Shown: positions 15,851 through 22,597, numbered from the stretch's first letter. The stretch: 22,597 nucleotides of DNA from CAZNRY01 sp964575675 (GCA_964575675.1 CAZNRY010000048.1:1-22597), one strand, 5' to 3'. The notes: generated from the letters alone by a model not told the origin. Made by a program: numbers and translations.

Positions 15851-17176
15851 ATGTTCGAACAGCTGACAGGGCGTTTGGATGACATCTTCCGCCGCCTCAC
15901 GGGGCGCGGAGTCCTCACGGAGGAGAACATCCGTGAGGCGCTCCGCGAGGTGCGTCGCGCCTTACTCGAAGCGGATGTCCACTTTACGGTGGCCAAGGAC
16001 GTGGTCCGAAAGGTGGAAGAGAGGGCCGTCGGGCAGGATGTCCTGCGCAGCCTGAGTCCGGGCCAGCAGGTCATTCGGGTCGTCCATGACGTGCTCGTCG
16101 AGACTCTGGGAGGCCAGGCGCGGCCGATCGTCGAGAGCGGCGAGATCCCCACGAGGATTCTGGTCGTCGGTTTGCAAGGTTCCGGCAAGACGACTTTTGT
16201 CGCGAAGCTGGGGCATCATCTCAAGGGACGCAAGCAGATCCCCTATCTCGCGGCGTGCGATCTCGCCCGGCCCGCGGCGATCGATCAGCTCGAGACCCTC
16301 GGACGCGCGAACGCGATCAAGGTTCATGCCGATCGCGCGACCCGCGATCCGGTCCAGGCGGCCTCGGATGCGTGGAAAGCGGCGAAGGCTGCCGCGGCCG
16401 ACTATCTGCTCGTGGATACCGCGGGCCGGCTTCACGTTGATGCCGACCTGATGGCTGAACTCGTGCGCGTGCGCGAGGCGGTGCGGCCGCACCAGACGAT
16501 CCTCGTCCTGGACGGAATGGCCGGACAGGATGCGGTGCCGGTGGCCGAATCATTCCGGTCCCAGCTGCCGATCGACGGGATCGCCCTGACGAAGATGGAT
16601 GGCGACGCGCGGGGCGGGGCCGCTCTGAGCGTCCGGGCCGCGACGGGGATCCCCGTCCTGTTCATCGGGACGGGAGAGAAGATTTCGGCGCTCGAGGTGT
16701 TTCATCCCGACCGGCTCGCGTCGCGGATTCTGGGAATGGGGGACGTGCTGACATTGGTCGAGCGCGTCCAAGGGACGATCGACGCAGAGCAGGCGCAGCA
16801 GATGCAGAGCCGGCTTGAGAGGCGGCAGTTCACGCTCGAGGACTTCCTCGCGCAACTGCGCCAGGTGCGGAAGATGGGACCTCTCGATGAGATTCTCCGG
16901 ATGGTCCCGGGGGCCTCGAAGATGTTGCCCGCGGGGGCCTCGTTCGACGAGAAGGAGATGTTCCGGCTGGAGGCTATTCTACAGTCGATGACTCCGGGCG
17001 AGAGGCAACGCCCCGAGATCATCAACGGCAGCCGCCGGAAGCGGATCGCGAGGGGCAGCGGCACCGTCGTGCAGGACGTGAACCGCCTCTTGCGGGATTT
17101 CGATGCGATGAAGCGTGTGATGCAGCAGATGGGAAAGGGCCGCAAGTTGCGGATGCCCCATCTTGGCCGGGTTTAG
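15851..17176 (+). CDS. ffh: Signal recognition particle protein Ffh
   Basis: Ffh binds SRP RNA and signal sequences and delivers nascent membrane proteins to FtsY. The 441-residue protein has the N-domain helix bundle (1-90) and an SRP GTPase G domain with GLQGSGKT (107-114), DLARPAA (137-143, normally DTYRPAA), DTAG (189-192) and TKMDGDARGGAALS (247-260). The methionine-rich M domain follows, with SRRKRIARGSG (394-404) for RNA contact. The C-terminus ends soon after the M-domain core, without a long Met-rich tail. A candidate promoter is just upstream. The ribosome site is weak (GGGGGT about eleven bases before ATG). The SRP RNA gene was not found here. Confidence 0.97.
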   Translation: MFEQLTGRLDDIFRRLTGRGVLTEENIREALREVRRALLEADVHFTVAKDVVRKVEERAVGQDVLRSLSPGQQVIRVVHDVLVETLGGQARPIVESGEIPTRILVVGLQGSGKTTFVAKLGHHLKGRKQIPYLAACDLARPAAIDQLETLGRANAIKVHADRATRDPVQAASDAWKAAKAAAADYLLVDTAGRLHVDADLMAELVRVREAVRPHQTILVLDGMAGQDAVPVAESFRSQLPIDGIALTKMDGDARGGAALSVRAATGIPVLFIGTGEKISALEVFHPDRLASRILGMGDVLTLVERVQGTIDAEQAQQMQSRLERRQFTLEDFLAQLRQVRKMGPLDEILRMVPGASKMLPAGASFDEKEMFRLEAILQSMTPGERQRPEIINGSRRKRIARGSGTVVQDVNRLLRDFDAMKRVMQQMGKGRKLRMPHLGRV

Positions 17177-17235
17177 GCCATGGTCGATCCGTGGGAGAAC
17201 CTGATTCGTGCGAGTAGGAAGGAGGAGTTGTTGAC

Positions 17236-17517
17236 GTGGCGGTAGCAATACGCCTGCAAAGAGCGGGGGGACGGAACAGGCCCTTCTATCGGGTCGTAGC
17301 AACGGACTCGAGGTCGGCCCGGGACGGGCGCTTCCTGGAGAAGGTCGGGTTCTACAATCCGCTGAAGGACCCGGCGGAGCTCCAGTTGGACGTGCCGCGC
17401 ATCCGGGATTGGGTGTCGAAAGGGGCCCGTCTTTCCGAGACGGTTGCCCTGCTTCTCAAGCGCTTCGAGGAGATCACTCCGCCCCCGGCGCAGGAGAAGC
17501 TCCACGCGGAGGGTTGA
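17236..17517 (+). CDS. rpsP: 30S ribosomal protein S16
   Basis: S16 is an assembly protein of the 30S body. The 93-residue product carries the family opening MAVAIRLQRAGGRNRPFYRVVATDSRSARDG with only minor differences, then FLEKVGFYNP and a short acidic tail. The start is GTG with GGAGGAG 8-10 bases upstream. The position between ffh and a KH protein, followed by rimM-trmD-rplS, is the standard cluster order. A short inverted repeat (GGCCG-GAT-CGGCC) follows the stop, without a T-run. Confidence 0.96.
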   Translation: MAVAIRLQRAGGRNRPFYRVVATDSRSARDGRFLEKVGFYNPLKDPAELQLDVPRIRDWVSKGARLSETVALLLKRFEEITPPPAQEKLHAEG

Positions 17518-17596
17518 GGCCGGATCGGCCCGGGGGAGGGGTCGGCAGCGGTGAAGAACGCAGGCCGCCGCTGTCGTTGTGGCTGCTGGAGGTGAC

Positions 17597-17827
17597 ATGA
17601 AGGAAATGATCGAGTACATCGCCAAGCGCCTTGTGGACAGACCCGAAGAGGTGAACGTCCATGAAGTCGCAGGCGAGAAGACCACGGTTTACGAGCTCAG
17701 GGTGGGCGACGGGGATCTGGGCAAGATCATCGGCAAGCATGGCCGGACGATCCGGGCGATCCGTACGATCGTGTCCGCAGCGGCCACGAAAGAGAATAAG
17801 CGAGCCGTGCTGGAGATCCTGGAGTAG
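17597..17827 (+). CDS. khpA: KH-domain RNA-binding protein KhpA (YlqC family)
   Basis: This 76-residue protein is a single KH domain with the GxxG loop GKHG (46-49) in LGKIIGKHGRTIRAIR. KhpA-type proteins bind RNA, often with a KhpB/Jag partner, and affect ribosome assembly or cell division in some bacteria. The start is ATG 17597, placed by GGAGGTGA (17588-17595), an almost perfect anti-SD match; a GTG six codons earlier is less likely. The 79-base gap from rpsP contains a 6-bp stem (CAGCGG 17546-17551 with CCGCTG 17568-17573), which may be a leader structure. Confidence 0.93.
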   Translation: MKEMIEYIAKRLVDRPEEVNVHEVAGEKTTVYELRVGDGDLGKIIGKHGRTIRAIRTIVSAAATKENKRAVLEILE

Positions 17828-17835
17828 CGCGCGGC

Positions 17836-18375
17836 GTGGACGATGGTCCGGGGAAGCCCCGACTTGTCGTTGTCGGGAAGATACGAAGAGCGGTCGGGTT
17901 GAAGGGGAACGTCTTGGTCGCCGCCACCGGCGACGATCCGGGCCGTTTCTCGCCGGGGACGAGACTCTGGATCGCAGGGGATCCTCCCCGCGAGGTGAGG
18001 GTGCGTGAGATGCGACCGTCGGGGCAAGCTTACGCGGTCGCCTTCGACGGGATCGACACGGTCGACGATGCGCAGCGGTTGCGGGGCGCGGACCTGTTGA
18101 TCGAGGCCCATAGGCTTCCTCCCCTTCCCGAGGGCACCTACTACCACTTCGAAGTGGTCGGCATGGAGGTGCTGGACGCGGGCGGTTTGAGTCTGGGGCG
18201 CGTGGAGTCGATTCTGCAGACAGGGAGCAACGACGTCTATTGCGTGGGGAAAGGGAAGGAAGAGATCCTGGTTCCCGCGACCCGGGAGTATGTCGCGAAG
18301 GTGGACCTCCCGGAGGGGCGGATCCTTCTGGCGGTGAGCGGCTCCCGGCTGGGGAGGGAAGACTCGCCGGTCTGA
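17836..18375 (+). CDS. rimM: Ribosome maturation factor RimM
   Basis: RimM helps mature the 30S head by binding S19 and the 16S 3' domain. The 179-residue protein has an N-terminal beta-barrel opening VVGKIRRAVGLKGNV and a C-terminal PRC-barrel with YYHFEVVGMEV, LGRVESILQTGSNDVYCV and EILVPA. The start is GTG eight bases after the khpA stop, with GGAG about eleven bases upstream. The TGA stop overlaps the apparent CTG start of trmD. Position and length are normal for the family. Confidence 0.94.
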   Translation: MDDGPGKPRLVVVGKIRRAVGLKGNVLVAATGDDPGRFSPGTRLWIAGDPPREVRVREMRPSGQAYAVAFDGIDTVDDAQRLRGADLLIEAHRLPPLPEGTYYHFEVVGMEVLDAGGLSLGRVESILQTGSNDVYCVGKGKEEILVPATREYVAKVDLPEGRILLAVSGSRLGREDSPV

Positions 18376-19178
18376 CGATTCACGTCTTGACCGGGTTCCC
18401 GCGGATTTTTGAAGGGCCGCTGGATGAGGGGATGATCCGAGTGGCGCGCGAGAAGGGTCTCGCGAACGTGCGGGTCGTCGCGTTGCGGGAGTTTGCGGAG
18501 GACAATCACCGATCAATCGATGACTATCCCTACGGCGGAGGCCCGGGGATGATTCTCAAGGTTGAGCCGGTGGCGCGCGCTCTTGATTCGCTTCCTCCGC
18601 CGGTGGGCGAGCGGCGGGAAACCGTCCTGCTCAGTCCCCAGGGGAAGAAGCTCGATCAGGCGCTCGTCCATCAGATCAAGAGCGCGGGCGACGTGGTCCT
18701 TCTGTCGGGCCGGTACAAGGGAATCGATGAGAGGATTCGCGCGTTCGTCACGCGTGAGGTTTCGCTGGGGGACTACGTGTTGTCGGGGGGGGAGCTCGCC
18801 GCGCTCGTCCTGATCGATGCGATGGTCAGGTTGGTGCCGGGCGTCTTGGGCTCCATCGACTCCGCGATGGGCGACTCGTTCGAGAGCGGGATCCTCGACT
18901 GCAGCTACTACACGCGCCCGGAGGAGTTCCGGGGGATGAAGGTGCCGGCGCTGCTGCTCTCGGGCGATCACGGGGCGGTCGACCGGTGGAGGCGCCGCGA
19001 CGCGCTGGCGCGCACGCTTGGCCGGCGGCCCGACCTGCTGGATCAGGCGGGGCTGACGGACGATGATCACGAGACCCTCGCGGGATTGGGTTGGGGCAAT
19101 GCCCGCCCTCCCCAGCGGAGGAAACGAAGAGTACGATCGGGTAGGAAAGAGACAACGAGAGGACAAGGAGTCGAATAA
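18372..19178 (+). CDS. trmD: tRNA (guanine-N1)-methyltransferase TrmD
   Basis: TrmD methylates G37 of tRNAs with SAM and prevents frameshifting. The trefoil-knot motifs are clear: YPYGGGPGM (52-60), LLSPQGK (86-92), LSGRYKGIDER (111-121), SLGDYVLSGGE (131-141), and SFESGILDCSYYTRP (169-183). Family members start as MxIxVLTxFP. The matching sequence here is LTIHVLTGFP, whose first codon is CTG at 18372, overlapping the rimM stop. No ATG, GTG or TTG lies at that point. The alternatives are ATG 18240, deep inside rimM with no family support, or TTG 18387, which would cut off the first beta strand. GGAGGG lies 13 bases before the CTG. The basic tail is longer than usual, giving 268 residues. The stop overlaps the rplS ATG by one base. 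Confidence 0.93.
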   Translation: MTIHVLTGFPRIFEGPLDEGMIRVAREKGLANVRVVALREFAEDNHRSIDDYPYGGGPGMILKVEPVARALDSLPPPVGERRETVLLSPQGKKLDQALVHQIKSAGDVVLLSGRYKGIDERIRAFVTREVSLGDYVLSGGELAALVLIDAMVRLVPGVLGSIDSAMGDSFESGILDCSYYTRPEEFRGMKVPALLLSGDHGAVDRWRRRDALARTLGRRPDLLDQAGLTDDDHETLAGLGWGNARPPQRRKRRVRSGRKETTRGQGVE

Positions 19179-19546
19179 TGGATCTGCTGCGCAAAGTCGA
19201 AGCTCCCCACCTTCGGGACGATCTCCCGGCGTTCAGGGCGGGGGATACGATTCGCGTCCACGTGAAGGTTGTCGAGGGCGACAAGGAACGGACCCAGGTA
19301 TTTCAGGGGGTTGTGTTGGGGATCCGCGGCAGCGGCATCAGCAAGAGCTTCACGGTCCGCAAGGTGACCGAGGGGATCGGCGTCGAGAGAATCTTCCCCC
19401 TGCACAGCCCGAGCATCGCGAAGATCGAGGTCACGCGTCTTGGGAAGGTTCGCCGCGCAAAGCTCGGCTACCTGAAGGAACTGAAGGGCAAGTCTGCGCG
19501 CATCAAGGAGCGCGAGGTGTCGACCCCTGGGACGGCCAAAGCCTAG
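19178..19546 (+). CDS. rplS: 50S ribosomal protein L19
   Basis: L19 lies at the subunit interface. The 122-residue protein has the usual core FRAGDTIRVHVKVVEGDKERTQ, FQGVVLGIRGSGISKSFTVRKV, VERIFPLHSPSI, and a C-terminal VRRAKLGYL. The ATG shares one base with the trmD stop and has AAGGAG seven bases upstream, a strong site suited to a highly made protein. rnhB follows after four bases. Confidence 0.97.
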   Translation: MDLLRKVEAPHLRDDLPAFRAGDTIRVHVKVVEGDKERTQVFQGVVLGIRGSGISKSFTVRKVTEGIGVERIFPLHSPSIAKIEVTRLGKVRRAKLGYLKELKGKSARIKEREVSTPGTAKA

Positions 19547-19550
19547 GTCG

Positions 19551-20192
19551 ATGGCCTGTGTTGCCGCTCCGAGCGGCAGGTGGGAAGCGGCGGAGCGCCG
19601 GCGGGGCGCGATCCACGTGGCCGGCACGGACGAGGTCGGGCGTGGCTGCATCGCGGGGCCGGTCGTGGCCGCCGCGGTCATCTTGAGGCGGGGCGTCGCG
19701 ATCCCGGGTCTCGCCGACTCGAAGCTTCTCTCGCCGGCGCAGCGGGACCGCCTGGTTCCCCAGATCCTCGCCGCCTGCGAAGGATGGGGGATTGGGGCTG
19801 TTGCCCCCGCCGGGATCGACCGCTGGAACATCCGTCGCGCCTCGTTTCGTGCGATGCGCCGCGCAGTCGAGCGGCTTCCGATCAGACCGGACCACCTGAT
19901 CGTCGATGGGTTTCGCATTCCTGGATTTGATCTGCCCCAGACTGGGTTGATCAAGGGAGACCGCCTCTGCCGCACCGTCGCGGCCGCCTCGGTCTTGGCA
20001 AAGGTCGCCCGCGACCGGCGCATGGACCGCTATCACCTCCTGTACCCCGAGTACGGTTTCGATTCCAATCGCGGGTATCCGACGCCGGATCACCTTCGGG
20101 CCCTCGAACGCTACGGGCCGACGCCTCTTCACAGACGTACCTTCGCACCGGTTCGCGATCTGATCAAAGGGCCGCTCCCTCTTCCTTTCTGA
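19551..20192 (+). CDS. rnhB: Ribonuclease HII
   Basis: RNase HII cuts RNA in RNA-DNA hybrids and removes single ribonucleotides from DNA. The 213-residue protein has GTDEVGRG (25-32) with catalytic Asp 27 and Glu 28, LADSKLLSPAQR, IVDG with Asp 119, and KGDRLCRTVAAASVLAKVARD with Asp 137. The last of these is followed by YPEYGFDSNRGYPTPDHL, a diagnostic stretch. About 20 residues precede the core, so the true start could be internal; ATG 19551 has only a weak upstream AGG. It belongs to the rplS-rnhB-yraN tail of the cluster. Confidence 0.95.
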   Translation: MACVAAPSGRWEAAERRRGAIHVAGTDEVGRGCIAGPVVAAAVILRRGVAIPGLADSKLLSPAQRDRLVPQILAACEGWGIGAVAPAGIDRWNIRRASFRAMRRAVERLPIRPDHLIVDGFRIPGFDLPQTGLIKGDRLCRTVAAASVLAKVARDRRMDRYHLLYPEYGFDSNRGYPTPDHLRALERYGPTPLHRRTFAPVRDLIKGPLPLPF

Positions 20193-20294
20193 GACCGGAT
20201 CGTCAACGGAGTCTTCTGCCCCCTCCGCCTTCCAGTTGAAATTCGCTCCTGCTCCGCAACGGCTTGGCACGTCCGGTGCAACGGATCCTCTCTC

Positions 20295-20672
20295 ATGAGC
20301 TCTGCACACCGCGAACTTCGCCTGCGCCTCGGCGTCGCGGCCGAACAGATGGCGGCAGCCTATCTTTCTCTCGAAGGGTGGGAGGTGACGGAACGAAACG
20401 TCCGGATCGCCGGCGGCGAGATCGATCTGATCGCCCGGCGGGCAGAATGGCTTCTGTTGATCGAGGTGCGCTTCCGGCGATCCGCGCGCCACGGGACGGC
20501 GGTCGAGACGGTCTGCGGACCCAAGGCCCGCGCATTGGGCCGGGCCGGGCGCGCCTATGTCGCCTGTCGCCGCGGCGGGGCGGGGTGTTGGCGCTTCGAC
20601 GTCATCACTGTCTCGCTGGGGTCGGACGGGGAGGCTTGGGTTCGAAGCTTCCCGGGGGCAGTCCCGCTCTGA
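20295..20672 (+). CDS. UPF0102 (YraN) family endonuclease-like protein
   Basis: This 125-residue protein shows the YraN pattern: LGVAAEQMAAAYLSLEGWEVTERNVR, then GGEIDLIARRAEWLLLIEVRFR. The last two segments supply the restriction-endonuclease-like acidic residues (E and D in GEID, E in IEVR). The family is linked by genome context to DNA repair and to rnhB, but its reaction is not settled. The ATG start lacks a good ribosome site. A 102-base gap separates it from rnhB, longer than others in the run. Confidence 0.88.
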   Translation: MSSAHRELRLRLGVAAEQMAAAYLSLEGWEVTERNVRIAGGEIDLIARRAEWLLLIEVRFRRSARHGTAVETVCGPKARALGRAGRAYVACRRGGAGCWRFDVITVSLGSDGEAWVRSFPGAVPL

Positions 20673-20743
20673 CCGATGCCGCCAGTCGATCGGCCGAGGC
20701 AGGACGCCATGCTATGCTGTCCGGGAGGTCAGGGCGTTCCCCG

Positions 20744-20772
20744 TTGACAGGATTCGCGTGTGTGAATAGATT
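20744..20772 (+). promoter_or_regulatory. Sigma-70-type promoter upstream of meaB
   Basis: TTGACA (20744-20749) is a full consensus -35. A 17-base spacer leads to TAGATT (20767-20772), four of six. This is the best promoter in the window. A transcript from here would have about 250 bases of leader before meaB. Confidence 0.5.
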
Positions 20773-20777
20773 CACGA
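20761..20777. promoter_or_regulatory. CRP/FNR-family-like operator, site 1
   Basis: TGTGA-ATAGAT-TCACGA contains the perfect dyad GTGAAT-AG-ATTCAC and matches the CRP pattern TGTGA-N6-TCACA except for the last base. It overlaps the -10 of the TTGACA promoter, a position expected for repression. Confidence 0.5.
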
Positions 20778-20935
20778 CTCGGCCCCGGAGCGGCCATGTC
20801 TTGGTGTGTGTGTGGGCTGAGGGCGGTTTTCATGGCAGTTCGGCCCCTTCCGGTCTCCATGGACTGGGAACGACCGGATGCGATCTGGACGGACACCTCC
20901 GGGGCATCTTCTCTTCACGACTCGCGGTTCGATTG

Positions 20936-20952
20936 TGTGATTCTCATCACGA
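20936..20952. promoter_or_regulatory. CRP/FNR-family-like operator, site 2
   Basis: TGTGA-TTCTCA-TCACGA has the same half-sites as site 1, with its centre 175 bases further downstream. The wider stretch 20929-20957 is also an inverted repeat (TCGATT...AATCGA). It lies just before the weak second promoter and 86 bases before meaB. Confidence 0.5.
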
Positions 20953-20958
20953 ATCGAG

Positions 20959-20987
20959 TTGACGCAGCAGCTCTTCTCCTGTTAACT
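20959..20987 (+). promoter_or_regulatory. Weak second promoter candidate before meaB
   Basis: TTGACG (20959-20964), 17 bases, then TTAACT (20982-20987). The -35 is good and the -10 poor, as expected for an activator-dependent promoter. The operator centre would be near -50 from the implied start, which is not a classic CRP position. Confidence 0.25.
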
Positions 20988-21029
20988 TCCCTTGTTTCAT
21001 AAGCTTCCATTGTAGCGTGGGAGGATCGG

Positions 21030-22073
21030 GTGGCGTCTCTTGACCGCGAGGCGATCAAAAATCTCGCCTCACGCGTGCGCAGCGGCGATCGTCGCGCCCT
21101 CTCCCGGGCGATCTCATGGATCGAAGACCAGACGGATGAGGGGAGGAGCCTGCTCGATCTCCTCTATGCGCCGTCGCCGCGGGCACATCGCGTGGGGATC
21201 ACCGGTCCGCCGGGAGCCGGGAAGAGCTCTCTGGTCAATGAACTGACCCGGCTGCTCCGGCAAAGGGGAGAGCAGGTTGGAATTCTCGCCGTTGATCCCT
21301 CGAGTCCCTTCACCGGAGGCGCAATCCTCGGCGATCGGATACGGATGCAGTCGCACTATGGCGATCCGGGCGTGTTCATTCGGAGCATGGCAAGCCGGGG
21401 GAGTCTCGGCGGACTCGCATCGACGACCCACGAGGCAAGCGAGGCGATCGAGGCGGCGGGCTGCGACTGGATCTTGATCGAAACCGTAGGGGTCGGCCAG
21501 TCCGAGATGGAGATCGTCGAGGCCGCGGACACGACCGTGCTCGTGCTGGTGCCGGAATCGGGAGACGCGGTTCAGGTCATGAAGGCGGGACTCATGGAGG
21601 CCGGCGACATTTTCGTGATCAATAAGTCCGATCGGGAGGGGGGAGACCGTCTGCAGAAGGAGATTTCTCTCCTCTTCGATCTGGCGCGGGAGCGGAAGCG
21701 GGAAGTCTCCACGGACGATAGGTTGCCTTCCTGGGAAAGACGGATCTGTAGGACCGTCGCCACTCGCGGCGAGGGGACCGAGGATCTTCTGGAGGGGGTC
21801 GATGCGCACCGCGTCTTCCTTCGCGCCGACCCGGCGCGATGGGCCGCGCACTGCGAGCAGCGGATCGCGGCGCGCATGCGCACCCATCTGCGGGATCGCC
21901 TTCTCCAGGGGATCTGGAGCGCGGGGCATCTCGATGAATGGATGGCCCGCGGTCTGGGGAGGATCCGTATCGGTGACATGTCGCCCTATGCGCTCGTGGA
22001 CGAGTTCGTCGCGCGCCTCTTGCGCGGCGAACTGACCATGAAAAGAGAATCGGGAAACGGAGGAGAGCGATGA
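21030..22073 (+). CDS. meaB: MeaB-family GTPase, chaperone of a B12-dependent mutase
   Basis: MeaB is a G3E-family GTPase that guards adenosylcobalamin loading and removal of damaged cofactor in methylmalonyl-CoA mutase and relatives. The 347-residue protein has P-loop GPPGAGKS (59-66), the conserved VDPSSPFTGGAILGDRIRM (88-106), FIRSMASRGSLGGLA (116-130), ETVGVGQSE (151-159) and NKSD (198-201), then a helical C-terminal dimerisation region. The start is GTG with GGGAGG five bases upstream. The stop overlaps the next gene by four bases (ATGA), tying it to the B12-binding subunit. ArgK, an older name in the same family, is not implied as a transport function. Confidence 0.95.
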   Translation: MASLDREAIKNLASRVRSGDRRALSRAISWIEDQTDEGRSLLDLLYAPSPRAHRVGITGPPGAGKSSLVNELTRLLRQRGEQVGILAVDPSSPFTGGAILGDRIRMQSHYGDPGVFIRSMASRGSLGGLASTTHEASEAIEAAGCDWILIETVGVGQSEMEIVEAADTTVLVLVPESGDAVQVMKAGLMEAGDIFVINKSDREGGDRLQKEISLLFDLARERKREVSTDDRLPSWERRICRTVATRGEGTEDLLEGVDAHRVFLRADPARWAAHCEQRIAARMRTHLRDRLLQGIWSAGHLDEWMARGLGRIRIGDMSPYALVDEFVARLLRGELTMKRESGNGGER

Positions 22074-22480
22074 GTCGGGAGAAGATCCGGATCCTGGTCG
22101 CGAAACCGGGTCTCGATGGTCATGACCGCGGCGCGAAGGTCATCGCGACCGCTTTCCGTGACGCGGGTTTCGAGGTGATCTACACGGGGCTCCATCAGAC
22201 GCCGGAGATGATCGTCGATGCCGCCGTCCAGGAAGATGTCGACATTGTCTCCTTGAGCATCCTCTCCGGGGCGCACATGACGCTCTTTGCTCGGGTGCTC
22301 GATCTGATGCGGCAGCGCGACGCGGGCGACATCCACGTGATCGGCGGCGGAATCATTCCCCAAGAGGACGCTGAAGCCCTCAGGAAGATGGGGGTCGGCG
22401 CCATCTTCGGTCCGGGCACGCCCACGACGGCGCCAATCGACTACATCCGCCGCTGGCACGCGGAGAAGGCGGGCAAGTGA
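22070..22480 (+). CDS. Stand-alone B12-binding subunit of a methylmalonyl-CoA mutase-type enzyme
   Basis: This 136-residue protein is a single cobalamin-binding Rossmann domain. The DxHxxG motif DGHDRG (16-21) gives His 18 as the lower cobalt ligand; SLSILSGAH (61-69) and GGG (92-94) complete the B12 site. It matches the C-terminal domain of methylmalonyl-CoA mutase (RILVAKPGLDGHDRGAKVIA). A separate small subunit implies a split mutase whose catalytic barrel is encoded elsewhere, perhaps downstream. Substrate (methylmalonyl-, isobutyryl- or another acyl-CoA) cannot be decided from this domain. The ATG overlaps the meaB stop and has GGAGGAG just upstream. Confidence 0.93.
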   Translation: MSREKIRILVAKPGLDGHDRGAKVIATAFRDAGFEVIYTGLHQTPEMIVDAAVQEDVDIVSLSILSGAHMTLFARVLDLMRQRDAGDIHVIGGGIIPQEDAEALRKMGVGAIFGPGTPTTAPIDYIRRWHAEKAGK

Positions 22481-22597
22481 CGCGCCCCCCGCGAGACCCC
22501 TCGTTCCCACGGCTGGAGCGATTCGACGGTCCGGGTGGCCGTCGGGCAGGGGGATCGCCGGCCGGCCGGGATCCGCGAGTTGCTCGAGTATGCAAGA
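22477..22597 (+). CDS. Possible 5' end of a further gene, cut by the window edge
   Basis: A GTG at 22477 overlaps the preceding TGA, has AAGG seven bases upstream, and its frame stays open to the window end (40 codons, starting MTRPPRDPSF). The overlap style matches other gene junctions here. The peptide is Arg/Gly/Pro-rich and I do not recognise it. The other two forward frames are also open, so this is only a suggestion. Confidence 0.25.
   Translation, partial: MTRPPRDPSFPRLERFDGPGGRRAGGSPAGRDPRVARVCK

Larger units (their letters stand above)
20673..21029 (+). other. Long regulatory leader upstream of meaB
   Basis: These 357 bases carry no convincing gene. They contain a small hairpin soon after yraN (20702-20722, no T-run), a TTGACA promoter (20744-20772), two TGTGA-N6-TCACGA dyads, a perfect 7-bp stem (TCCGGTC 20849-20855 with GACCGGA 20872-20878) and a second weak promoter. 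I looked for cobalamin riboswitch landmarks and did not see them. Confidence 0.6.

Noticed and set aside
20796..21002. Small open frame (68 codons) in the meaB leader
   Set aside because: No ribosome site precedes it, its composition resembles non-coding DNA, and it overlaps the second operator and promoter candidates.
20673..21029. Cobalamin riboswitch before the B12-related genes
   Set aside because: I looked for the conserved B12 box and core landmarks and did not find them. MeaB and mutase genes are also not the usual targets. A covariance-model search would settle it.
1..22597. CRISPR array, insertion sequence, prophage or toxin-antitoxin genes
   Set aside because: No regularly spaced repeats, transposase or phage-like proteins, or paired small toxin genes were recognised. 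Nearly all sequence is accounted for by housekeeping genes.

Overview
This GC-rich window is a densely packed bacterial housekeeping region with 23 confidently recognised protein genes. I see no tRNA, rRNA, insertion sequence, prophage or CRISPR array. The gene content (RuvABC, queuosine synthesis, a translation and SRP cluster, MeaB with a cobalamin-binding mutase subunit) and frequent GTG/TTG starts with clear Shine-Dalgarno sites fit a free-living, high-GC Gram-negative-type bacterium. A lineage such as the FCB group or Candidatus Eisenbacteria is only an impression; the sequence alone does not fix it.

Layout. Bases 1-378 hold a terminator for an unseen upstream gene, one copy of a small hairpin-forming repeat and a candidate promoter. 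A plus-strand run follows: an EF-G-like GTPase, yebC, ruvC and ruvA (379-4438). Two minus-strand ABC exporter half-transporters (4499-8066) then separate ruvCA from ruvB. From 8189 to 15758 the plus strand carries ruvB, queA, tgt, yajC, fmt, rsmB, an orphan PASTA-domain membrane protein and rpe; most of these genes overlap by 1-4 bases. A candidate promoter at 15775-15803 begins the next run: ffh, rpsP, khpA, rimM, trmD, rplS, rnhB and yraN (15851-20672). A 357-base gap (20673-21029) with a good sigma-70-type promoter and two TGTGA-N6-TCACGA dyads precedes meaB and a stand-alone B12-binding mutase subunit (21030-22480). The last 117 bases may hold the start of another gene.

How the genes work together. 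RuvABC resolves Holliday junctions. QueA and Tgt act in tRNA queuosine modification. Fmt, RsmB, RimM, TrmD, S16, L19, the EF-G-like factor and possibly KhpA serve translation and ribosome assembly. Ffh and YajC serve protein targeting and export. RNase HII and YraN are common companions of the rpsP-trmD-rplS cluster. MeaB and the B12-binding subunit belong to an adenosylcobalamin-dependent acyl-CoA mutase whose catalytic subunit is not in the window.

I found no convincing new multi-gene system. The observations most worth a second look are the paired CRP-like dyads upstream of meaB, the dispersed hairpin repeat, the ABC exporter pair breaking up ruvCAB, the EF-G paralogue with altered GTPase motifs, and the apparent CTG start of trmD.
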